This document shows positions 16,559 through 24,565 of a stretch of DNA of 64,000 nucleotides, one piece after another. A program made the position numbers and the translations under genes. Origin of the DNA: CALBPI01 sp038531945 (GTDB lineage: Bacteria > Pseudomonadota > Gammaproteobacteria > Steroidobacterales > Woeseiaceae); contig JBCBBH010000002.1 in the NCBI GenBank assembly GCA_038531945.1, positions 847,511 through 911,510 on the forward strand. Reading direction: 5' to 3'. Under the pieces are notes generated by a model. That model saw only the letters and a program-made list of their open reading frames with translations. It was not told the DNA's origin and searched no databases. Each line of letters starts with the position of its first letter. Positions within the stretch are counted from its first letter, which is position 1.

Positions 16559-19500
16559 ATGAAAAATTGCAACAAAAATTGGATGGTTTCAGCACTACTT
16601 GGCATCGCAGTCAGCGGCTGCAGTGGTGGCGGTGGATCAGCAGCTACTTCCTCACCCGAGAGGTTTACCGTGGGCGGTACGGTATCGGGCTTGGCAGGAG
16701 TCGGGCTCGTTTTACAGAACAACAATGGCGATGACTTGTCGGTCAGCTCGGATGGTAACTTCACCTTCGCCACCACAATGGCGAGCGGGCAGGCTTATGC
16801 GATCACCGTTTTGACGGAGCCGTCCAATCCGGCGCAAACCTGTGCCGTTGCCGACGGCTCCGGCACTGTAACGGCAAATGTCGACGACGTGACTGTCACG
16901 TGCACTACGCCAACCAGCTCTATCGACACGGACCAAGACGGTCTGACAGATGCGCAGGAAATTGCGATCGGCACATCGCCGCAACTCGCCGATACGGATG
17001 GTGATGGGCTCAGCGACGGGCGCGAAGTCATCAATGGAGGATTCAATCCACTGGTCGCTGATCTACCCACCGTGAGAATCGATGTTATCGGCGCACCTTC
17101 GATCGACATCAATGTAATCGATACGGAAGACCAGGGTTTCGCGGAGTCTTTCAGCGCAAGTTATGAACGCGGCCAGCAGAGTTCTTACTCGCGTTCGGAC
17201 ACTGAGGCAACATCTGCAACGGCCAGTGCGAGCACGCGTGTCTACTCAGAGGTACAAGCCTCGGCCAGTCCTACGTCGATTGGCGGGTCTGCCAAGACCG
17301 GGTCTGAATCAAGCGTCTCGGCGTCAGTCACACAGGAAGTATCGACATCGATTAGCAGTACATCAGCCAATAGTTCACGACAGGAGCATGGACGACTCTC
17401 GAACGAAACTCGCAGCGCAACTCGTCGGACGAACGGCGGCAGCTTATCTGCTTTGCTTCGTATCGAGAATACTTCTGACCTTTCATTCCTTTTGTCCAGC
17501 GTTGAGATCATTGCCAGTCGACGTTCCGGCCGCAGTGGCACAATCCAACCTATTGGCACGTTGGTGTTTGATGTAGAGAACGGGTCGCAACTGCTCAGTA
17601 CCGGGCAGTCCATTGAGAAGACGGTGACCCAGGAGTTCGGCAATGCGAGTGCGCTCGAGGCGTTGATGGCGGACCCAAGCGGACTGCAATTCACGGTCGG
17701 TTCGTTCGATATGACCGAGATTGGTCAGGAACAAGGCCGGGACTGGGGGCGTATCGCTCAAGACGTTAACGCACAGACGGCACAAGTTGTTATCGACTAC
17801 GGTGACAACGAAGTCGCCGGTGGTGCCACCGTTGAGCGCTATCAGGTCGCCACCAATGTCGCGCGCGACCCGGTCACCAATGAGGTCGTTGGCATCAGCA
17901 TGAGTGACGTGATGCGTAACTCGCTGGAAATTCCCTACACAGTGATCAGGACAGAGGTGATCGATGACGCCGGTGCGCCGACGGGGGCAATGCGTGAGGT
18001 CATCAATAGTATTCGTGGCCTCGCGACGGTCGGCGTCGACACGGGTTTCTGGTACGTATTCACTTCCAGCGAAAGCTTGGACGATCCTGCCACGGATTTC
18101 GATGATGTGATCATGATGCCAGGCGATCGTATCTCAATGGTCTACATGCGCGACCAGGATCTCGATGAGATATTTGATCGCGAAGAATATCTGCTTGGCA
18201 CAAACCCAAACGACGCAGACTCAGATGGAGATGGTTTAAGCGATTTTGAAGAAGCGCGCACAGGCTGGTCGATTTCGATTGAGGATCGAGTTGTGCAGGT
18301 GCTCTCTGATCCGCTCAATGCGGATTCCGATAGGGATACGCTGAATGATGCACAAGAGCGTCAACTTGGCACGGATCCGAACAATGTTGATACCGATGGG
18401 GACGGCATTAACGATAACGAAGACCCAGAACCCACGAACACCAATCGCGTCGGCTTCGCCGCTAGCTTTGTTGGCCCTGGAAAGACGGTCAACACTTCGG
18501 TCACTGCCGTTTCGCCAGCAGGTCTCAACAACACCATTACCGGCCTGACCATCGACTGGGGAGATGGATCCTCAGACTTCACAATTGGTTGCGCCGATGC
18601 CTGCACTGCAAGCCTCACTGTCAATACGTTTCACGTCTACGACAACGACGGCCTGTTTTCGGTCACGGTTACTGCAGATATTGAAGGTGCACTCTCCGAG
18701 TCCACCCAGTATGTCGTCGGCGTACAGCCAAGGTTCAGCGCCGATATTGGTATGTCGCTGAACAACGGTTGGAATGAAGAGGACGACACACGCCTCGTCG
18801 CCGACGTCAATGGGGATGGTCGTGACGACATCGTGGGCTTCGGACCCGACGGCACCTATGTCGCGCTATCCAACGGGACAGGTTTCGACAGCGCCGTAAG
18901 GCAGTTTGACGATTTCGCGAGCGGCGCTAACTATAACAAGTCGATCTATCGAAGGATGCTCGCCAACGTGTCTGGTAGTGCGGAACCGGATATCGTTTTG
19001 TTCGGAGCGAGGGGTGTGTTCATCGCAGAGAATGATGGTAGGGGCAACTTTACCGTGCTGTGCGACGGCGATCCGTGTGTGGAAGACTACGGTGTGAATC
19101 AAGGTTTTCGGAACTTTGACAGAAATCCACGCTATCTGTCGGACATGAATGCAGATGGTCGTGATGACATTGTCGCGTTCTCCGATGGCGGTGTACGCAT
19201 TGGTTTCGCGGCAGGTAATACGTTTGTGAATGCCAACCCGGGCGGGTTCGCTATCGGTAGGTTCGGACCCGCTTCGGGCGGCTGGGTGGAGCGGAATCCA
19301 CGAATCCTCGCAGACCTCAATGGAGATGGCTATGACGACATCGTGGGCTTTGGCTTCAACGAGGCAGCAATCGCTATCTTCCGACCAAACCGCGACACGC
19401 CACGATTCGATTCCACAGCGGAGTATTTCGAGCTGATGACGTACAACAGAGATTGGCGAGTCTTCAAAAATCCACGTCTGGCCGTCGATGTAAACAATGA

Positions 19501-19924
19501 CGGTCGAGACGATGTGGTTGGTTTCGCAAACGCTAATGCCATTGTGTCGCTCGCGACCGACAGAGGTGGCCTGAATCCAAGCACACGAACACTATCCAGT
19601 CAGTTTTGCTACGACGACGGCTGGAGAGTTCCAAATGATCAGCGCTACTTTGCAGACATCGACGGAGACGGACTAAAGGATTTGATTGGGTTCGGTCCGT
19701 TGACGACCGGTGGGACAGGCGGCACCTACTACGCGTTGAATAACGGCGGCGGTAGCAGGTTCGGCAATGTGATTGAGTGGTTGCCGGAATTTTCCGTCAA
19801 CCGCGGTTTCACGTATGACGAAAACCCACGTTATATGGGCGACGTCAACGGGGATGGGCGCAGCGACATCATTGCCTTTGACGATGACGCGGTTATTGTT
19901 GTTTTCGCATTGTCGGCGCAGTAG
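16559..19924 (+). CDS. Large calcium-binding lipoprotein with PKD-like domain and FG-GAP propeller
   Basis: A 1121-residue protein starting at ATG 16559, 5 bases after GGAGG. The signal peptide ends in VSGC, followed by a Gly/Ser linker. Thrombospondin type-3 calcium repeats (DTDQDGLTD, DTDGDGLSD) occur near residues 122-150 and again at ~535-620, flanking a Ser/Thr-rich stretch. A PKD-like beta domain (~630-720, IDWGDGSS) leads into seven FG-GAP/VCBS units with DxNxDGxxD loops, consistent with a complete seven-blade propeller. It is probably an outer-membrane surface protein for adhesion or polymer binding. Its promoter region is shared with the divergent sigma factor. Confidence 0.88.
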   Translation: MKNCNKNWMVSALLGIAVSGCSGGGGSAATSSPERFTVGGTVSGLAGVGLVLQNNNGDDLSVSSDGNFTFATTMASGQAYAITVLTEPSNPAQTCAVADGSGTVTANVDDVTVTCTTPTSSIDTDQDGLTDAQEIAIGTSPQLADTDGDGLSDGREVINGGFNPLVADLPTVRIDVIGAPSIDINVIDTEDQGFAESFSASYERGQQSSYSRSDTEATSATASASTRVYSEVQASASPTSIGGSAKTGSESSVSASVTQEVSTSISSTSANSSRQEHGRLSNETRSATRRTNGGSLSALLRIENTSDLSFLLSSVEIIASRRSGRSGTIQPIGTLVFDVENGSQLLSTGQSIEKTVTQEFGNASALEALMADPSGLQFTVGSFDMTEIGQEQGRDWGRIAQDVNAQTAQVVIDYGDNEVAGGATVERYQVATNVARDPVTNEVVGISMSDVMRNSLEIPYTVIRTEVIDDAGAPTGAMREVINSIRGLATVGVDTGFWYVFTSSESLDDPATDFDDVIMMPGDRISMVYMRDQDLDEIFDREEYLLGTNPNDADSDGDGLSDFEEARTGWSISIEDRVVQVLSDPLNADSDRDTLNDAQERQLGTDPNNVDTDGDGINDNEDPEPTNTNRVGFAASFVGPGKTVNTSVTAVSPAGLNNTITGLTIDWGDGSSDFTIGCADACTASLTVNTFHVYDNDGLFSVTVTADIEGALSESTQYVVGVQPRFSADIGMSLNNGWNEEDDTRLVADVNGDGRDDIVGFGPDGTYVALSNGTGFDSAVRQFDDFASGANYNKSIYRRMLANVSGSAEPDIVLFGARGVFIAENDGRGNFTVLCDGDPCVEDYGVNQGFRNFDRNPRYLSDMNADGRDDIVAFSDGGVRIGFAAGNTFVNANPGGFAIGRFGPASGGWVERNPRILADLNGDGYDDIVGFGFNEAAIAIFRPNRDTPRFDSTAEYFELMTYNRDWRVFKNPRLAVDVNNDGRDDVVGFANANAIVSLATDRGGLNPSTRTLSSQFCYDDGWRVPNDQRYFADIDGDGLKDLIGFGPLTTGGTGGTYYALNNGGGSRFGNVIEWLPEFSVNRGFTYDENPRYMGDVNGDGRSDIIAFDDDAVIVVFALSAQ

Positions 19925-19935
19925 CAAAATCGTAA

Positions 19936-19973
19936 GCATTGCCCGGCATATGGTGGCCGGGCAGTGCCTTTTT
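19936..19973 (+). terminator. Strong intrinsic terminator after the FG-GAP lipoprotein
   Basis: A 12-bp arm GCATTGCCCGGC and its near-perfect complement GCCGGGCAGTGC (one G-T pair) enclose an 8-nt loop and are followed by CTTTTT. It begins 12 bases after the stop codon. Confidence 0.88.
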
Positions 19974-20001
19974 CCCTTCCAAATGTGACCTGAAACTCAC
20001 G

Positions 20002-20265
20002 ATGACGGACGACAACACAAGCGAGCGCTGGCGGCGCACAAAGCAATTGTTTAATGCAGCACGAACAAAACCTGCCGTTCAACAGACCGCGTTTTTGAGG
20101 CGCGCCGCGGCAGATGACGAGGATTTGTTCCGCGAAGTGCAACTGCTTCTGCGTGCGGCGGAAAACACCGAACGCAGCTTTGAGGATGTGGTGGCGGAAG
20201 CTACGCGACAGGTCGGTCATTGTTATGGATTGAGTCAAAGCCGACCTTACCGTTCCTTCAACTGA
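20002..20265 (+). pseudogene. Truncated N-terminal module of a TPR-type Ser/Thr kinase
   Basis: From ATG 20002 the 87-residue product (ERWRRTKQLFNAARTKP, FLRRAAADDEDLFREVQLLL) is the helical module that precedes the kinase domain in proteins such as those encoded at 13127 and 38126. The frame then leaves the family and stops at 20265 with no kinase domain following. It lies just after a strong terminator. I read it as the remnant of a kinase gene. A retained stand-alone docking module is a less likely alternative. Confidence 0.65.
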
Positions 20266-20317
20266 CGTTTTTTTAAGGTCATGTAACCAAATTTGCACTT
20301 CGATCCTATAAGTCAGC

Positions 20318-21418
20318 GTGTCTTTATTGGCTAGGATTATCGTGAGCTCAAATTCGACGTGGCGTACGAACGGACTTTGTCCCCTGACCCTTGCGGTGCT
20401 GATTAGCGCCTGCGCATCGGACCCTCAAGCCGGCTCGATGAGTGATGACGTCAGCGTCGACGTGTTGCTTCAGCAGCATTCGGTACCTGGTATGAGCTAC
20501 GCGCGGCTCGCCGGATGTAACGTGGTAGAGACCGGTGCGGCGGGATTCGCGGACCTGTCCGTGCCGCGCGCTGCGAACGAGCGGACTCTTTTTGAAGCGG
20601 CGTCGTTGTCCAAACCGGTGTTTGCTTGGTTGGTAATGTCGTTGGTCGAAGAGGGCCTTGTGCATCTGGATAGGCCATTGGTCGACGATGGATTTGATTC
20701 CGCGCGGATTGTCGACAAGGAGCGGCTGGGCAAACTGACTCCGCGCCTGATACTCGCGCATCGAAGCGGCTTACCAAACTGGTCCGGAGATCCGCGTGAC
20801 CCGGACCGCGACACCGCGTTGGCTTTTTCAGCGGATCCCGCAACGAAACACACTTACTCGGGCGAAGCGTACACATTGCTTCAGTCTTTCGTGGAGCAAA
20901 AAACCGGCGTTTCGCTTCAGCAGCTTTTCGAGGATCGATTGGGCCATGTAATGCCGGATAGCGTGTCTCGTCGACCGTTTGCGTCCGATGCGGATACATC
21001 TCGTGGCTACCATTCGGCGAGAAACGGCGAGGGCGAAGCAGTGGCGCCATTTGAACGTGAGAACGCGGCCTATTCTTTGGCTACAACGGCGAGAGACTAC
21101 GGCCGGTTCCTGTCGATGGTCTGCAGCTGCGATGGGCTCACGAAAGAATCGTATAGAGATATGCTCGCGGTTCAGACGGACGAGTTTGAACTCGAGGAGG
21201 CGGTCACAACCTGGCGCCTGGGCTGGGAAGCAAGAACAATCCAAGGCCGGGAAACGGTGTTCCACACTGGCGATAACGGCAATTACATCTCGATGGCGCT
21301 GTTTTTCCTCGACGATGGTGAGGGCTACGTCGTATTTACCAATTCGGAAACGGGCATGTCGTTCATTAATCCGTTCTTGCGATCGCTGCGTCAGAGGCAG
21401 CGAAGCGCGGGGCGATAG
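20318..21418 (+). CDS. Serine hydrolase, beta-lactamase family, lipoprotein
   Basis: A 366-residue protein (GTG 20318; GTG 20342 is an alternative). The hydrophobic signal ends in LISAC, a lipobox. The catalytic domain has SLSK (S-x-x-K), a tyrosine-containing second motif near TYSGEAY, and HTGDNGNY near the C-terminus in place of KTG. It is shorter than the 5480 relative and lacks its membrane helices. It probably acts as a periplasmic esterase, peptidase or PBP-like hydrolase; substrate unknown. Confidence 0.83.
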   Translation: MSLLARIIVSSNSTWRTNGLCPLTLAVLISACASDPQAGSMSDDVSVDVLLQQHSVPGMSYARLAGCNVVETGAAGFADLSVPRAANERTLFEAASLSKPVFAWLVMSLVEEGLVHLDRPLVDDGFDSARIVDKERLGKLTPRLILAHRSGLPNWSGDPRDPDRDTALAFSADPATKHTYSGEAYTLLQSFVEQKTGVSLQQLFEDRLGHVMPDSVSRRPFASDADTSRGYHSARNGEGEAVAPFERENAAYSLATTARDYGRFLSMVCSCDGLTKESYRDMLAVQTDEFELEEAVTTWRLGWEARTIQGRETVFHTGDNGNYISMALFFLDDGEGYVVFTNSETGMSFINPFLRSLRQRQRSAGR

Positions 21419-21515
21419 CCCGCACGTGTGATTTGTATGTTCAGGATTCGTTCATCCAGCGTTTCGTAGTATCGTCGCGCTTAAGTTGGATAAAACAATA
21501 AACTTGGGGAATGCG

Positions 21516-23252
21516 ATGCGCGCGCTGTGGATATGGGCTGTACTGATGTGGGCGCCTGTCGCGGTCGCCGAAATCCCACAAGAATTCGGTGGTGACGGCG
21601 AAAAAGCGGTCTATTGCTACTACAGTAACCTACTGAGAATGCAGTTCGCCGGCGCCGTCGGAATCGATCAGAAAGCAGCCTCGGAGCTGTTGAACAACGC
21701 GCAGCGATGGCAGGATGTCATTGCAAAAGAGATCCCCGATATGGGTCGCCAAGCGCAACTTCTTCAGTCCGCCACTAGCGATATCACAGGACAAATCAAC
21801 GCGACAGGCGCGAGATCCGTCGAGAACATCACCGGTGTTTTGGCACCGATTGTCGCAGAGTGCGACACGTTGCTGAGTCGGTTGGATGCGCCGGCTGAAG
21901 CCCCACGGCCCGAGCCCGCCGCGGTCGCGACGGTGGAGCCATCCGGACCGTATGACGAAGATATGTTCGCTGGTTTGATCACAAGACCGCTGCGCGGCCG
22001 CTTTCGGTGGGATTGGCATGACAGTGAATATGCCGATGTTCGGACGGAGGGCACGTTGTCACGCAGTACTGGTCGCGACAATGCTTATCGCCTCAAGTTC
22101 GACAGCAAGATTACGGCTTTGTGTGTGGGTGAGCTTGTCGAATCACACCGGTCGGAAGACGGCTATTTGATGCATCTCACCACGCGTCCCGGTACGGACC
22201 AGGGGTGCAAGCCGAAAGTCGCGGAGGCTCTGCTGTATCCGAGGTCCGCCGACACGGCTCGGGAGAATCGCTCGCTCCACCTGCGACTTTACGACGATCA
22301 GCGGCGATTGATCGCGTCATCGCTGTTCAGGAGCGAACCACTTCGCGACAAACACATCGATCCACAAGCGCTCGTTTCACTGGACGAGGTGGTTAGACGA
22401 CGCGATGAGGGTGTCAGAACCCAGCGGCGCGGTGAAAAGCTCGCCCAGCTTCGGGCGAACCCCGAGTTCTCGCGCCTCGAGCCTTTCTACGATAGCTGCT
22501 CGCGATCGGCGTCGACGATCAGCGGCGTCGACAATGAGGAGTACTACTGCGTCTGCATGACCTACAAATTTGGTCTTGGCGATCGGATCCCCGAGCCTGA
22601 GTTTGTGAGCTACACGGAGGACTTTTCCCGACTAACGGCGCAGTTCGCCGTCTACACGGAAGATAACCGTATGTATACGCGCCTTGCAGAAACCTGCCAG
22701 CGCTGCAGTTACCCTGATAACACGCTCAATGCGCGTTGCAATGAGATGGATACGCAGATGTTCAGTCCATCGACCTTTGCCGGCATGCTTCGTCAACTCG
22801 ACAAGAAAGAGGTCAAACTGTGGACGTCCGACTTCTATAAAGAGAGCTTCTTTGTCGTCTACCTGCAGGGGTATTCAGACTACTGCAGCGCCGAGCTGAT
22901 TGACCCCGTGCCGTTCGATTATGTGGTCACCGAGACGACGACCGACCCTTACGCCGGTTCTTTCAGTCAGGAAGTCCAGCGAGATCGTACCTATGTTGAG
23001 CGCCGACATGCTGCCCGATATCAGGCGATCTATGACGAGCACGGCAAGCTGAGCCCGGATCAGTTCTGGAACAAGGTACGAGGTCTCGCTATCACCAGTG
23101 AAGCGGAGCTGCGACGCAGTCAGCGCGACCTCCAACAACGAATTTCTATCGAGGCGGAACGCCGTTCTTCGATACGCCAGCACCTGGAGGGCGGGTGCCG
23201 TTCGGAGTCTGTGCAGCGCGTGTATAACAATCTAGAATCGATGTTCGATTAA
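21516..23252 (+). CDS. Cysteine-rich secreted protein, unknown
   Basis: ATG 21516 follows GGGGA; an upstream in-frame TTG at 21486 would add only 10 residues in front of the signal peptide. The 578-residue product has a signal sequence ending AVA|EIP. The mature protein holds over a dozen cysteines, including CVCMTY, TCQRCSY and GCRSES pairs, suggesting disulfides or metal binding. An N-terminal helical region, a Pro/Glu linker (~140-155), a beta-rich middle and a coiled, Arg/Glu-rich C-terminus can be seen. I recognise no family. Confidence 0.7.
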   Translation: MRALWIWAVLMWAPVAVAEIPQEFGGDGEKAVYCYYSNLLRMQFAGAVGIDQKAASELLNNAQRWQDVIAKEIPDMGRQAQLLQSATSDITGQINATGARSVENITGVLAPIVAECDTLLSRLDAPAEAPRPEPAAVATVEPSGPYDEDMFAGLITRPLRGRFRWDWHDSEYADVRTEGTLSRSTGRDNAYRLKFDSKITALCVGELVESHRSEDGYLMHLTTRPGTDQGCKPKVAEALLYPRSADTARENRSLHLRLYDDQRRLIASSLFRSEPLRDKHIDPQALVSLDEVVRRRDEGVRTQRRGEKLAQLRANPEFSRLEPFYDSCSRSASTISGVDNEEYYCVCMTYKFGLGDRIPEPEFVSYTEDFSRLTAQFAVYTEDNRMYTRLAETCQRCSYPDNTLNARCNEMDTQMFSPSTFAGMLRQLDKKEVKLWTSDFYKESFFVVYLQGYSDYCSAELIDPVPFDYVVTETTTDPYAGSFSQEVQRDRTYVERRHAARYQAIYDEHGKLSPDQFWNKVRGLAITSEAELRRSQRDLQQRISIEAERRSSIRQHLEGGCRSESVQRVYNNLESMFD

Positions 23253-23363
23253 CTGACCGGTGTGGAAGAGTCTGCTCCCTCCAAAATACCGACATCGGCG
23301 TTGGTTGCTTGATGTTCTCTCTGAATGACTCCATGGATCGAAAGAGGGGATGCAAGCATACCC

Positions 23364-23397
23364 GACTTACCGCGTGGCACCTCCGGTTAGGTAAGTC
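23364..23397 (+). other. Inverted repeat between the unknown gene and the efflux operon
   Basis: GACTTACC and GGTAAGTC form a perfect 8-bp stem around an 18-nt loop, 112 bases after the previous stop and 86 before the adaptor start. No T run follows, so it is either a weak terminator or a regulatory site for the efflux genes. Confidence 0.35.
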
Positions 23398-23482
23398 GTC
23401 ATTTCCGCCAACACGCAGGATTTTCAGTGGATGAAAGATGCCCTGATTCGTGCAGGTCTACGACATCGCGTATCCTTGGCCC

Positions 23483-24559
23483 ATGGAATTTCGCCTGTTC
23501 TCAGCACTGATCTTCACTTCGATTTTTCTCCTGCCCGGTCGGCTAATGGCACAGTCTGTGGCTCCGGTCGTGGTGGTGCAGCCGGAGTTGGCACCCGCAA
23601 CCGAGCGGATCACTTTATCCGGCTCATTTGTTGCGAAAAGACAAGCCGAATTATCCACTCAAGTGGCCGGTTTGGTGACGGTTGCGAATTTCGAGCCGGG
23701 CGATGTAGTGTCTCGCGGTGCCGCGCTGCTCGAACTGGATGACCGGTTGGTTACACTGCAACTTTCTCAGGCTGACGCTGAGGTCATGCGGGCGCAAGTA
23801 TCGTTGCGTGAGGCCAGACGGTTGGTCGCCGAGGCGGAGACCCTACGAGCTGATAAGCTATTTCCGGAGACCGAGCTGCGGAGTCGTGAGGCGGGTGTTG
23901 AGTCGGCCGTCGCGCAGCTCAGTTTGTTAGAGGCAGCTCGGGACACAGCGTCGGTGCAACGGTCTTTGCACACGGTCAAAGCGCCTTTCTCTGGTGTTGT
24001 CACATCGCGGCTCGCCGAGGTCGGCGAGTGGGTGGTGCCCGGGACGCCAGTCGCGACTCTCGTAACACCAGACGATCTTTGGCTCGAGTTGCAAGCACCG
24101 CAGTCACTATGGCCGCAGGCCACCAGACTAGGGGCGATCAACGTTCGACTCGATGCGCTTCCCAATTTGCGTTTTAACGCTGAGATAGCCGCAAAAGTCC
24201 CTTCGAGTGACCCGAACTCGAGAACCTTCCTGATGCGTTTGGCTGTCAAGGATCTTGTGGCAGATGTGACGTCTGGCATGTCGGCGAAAGCTGAGCTGAC
24301 TCTCGAATCGGACGAAGAAACCCTGACGGTACCTCGCGATGCTCTTATTCGTTTTCCCGACGGCTCAACAACCGTTTTTGTGGTTACCTCAGGTTCACCG
24401 GAGATCGCACGTCAACTGTCGGTTGAAGTGAGCCGCGTGTACGGTGATACCGCGGTTGTCCAAGGTGATCTGAATCCATCGAGTCGAGTGGTCGTGCGTG
24501 GCAACGAAGTTCTGACCGATGGACAGAGAGTCCGTTTGGTCGAAAAACTGACGGACTAG
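23483..24559 (+). CDS. RND efflux periplasmic adaptor subunit (membrane fusion protein)
   Basis: A 358-residue protein with a signal peptide (RLFSALIFTSIFLLPGRLMAQS). It has the split lipoyl/barrel-sandwich hybrid domain (QVAGLVTVANFEPGDVV and VKAPFSGVVTSRLAEVGEWV), a short coiled-coil hairpin between them and a beta-barrel region after. Adaptors of this type link an inner-membrane RND pump to an outer-membrane channel. ATG 23483 is chosen over GTG 23450 because it places the signal peptide at the N-terminus. It is followed at 7 bases by the pump gene. No outer-membrane channel gene is nearby. Confidence 0.93.
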   Translation: MEFRLFSALIFTSIFLLPGRLMAQSVAPVVVVQPELAPATERITLSGSFVAKRQAELSTQVAGLVTVANFEPGDVVSRGAALLELDDRLVTLQLSQADAEVMRAQVSLREARRLVAEAETLRADKLFPETELRSREAGVESAVAQLSLLEAARDTASVQRSLHTVKAPFSGVVTSRLAEVGEWVVPGTPVATLVTPDDLWLELQAPQSLWPQATRLGAINVRLDALPNLRFNAEIAAKVPSSDPNSRTFLMRLAVKDLVADVTSGMSAKAELTLESDEETLTVPRDALIRFPDGSTTVFVVTSGSPEIARQLSVEVSRVYGDTAVVQGDLNPSSRVVVRGNEVLTDGQRVRLVEKLTD

Positions 24560-24565
24560 GCGACT

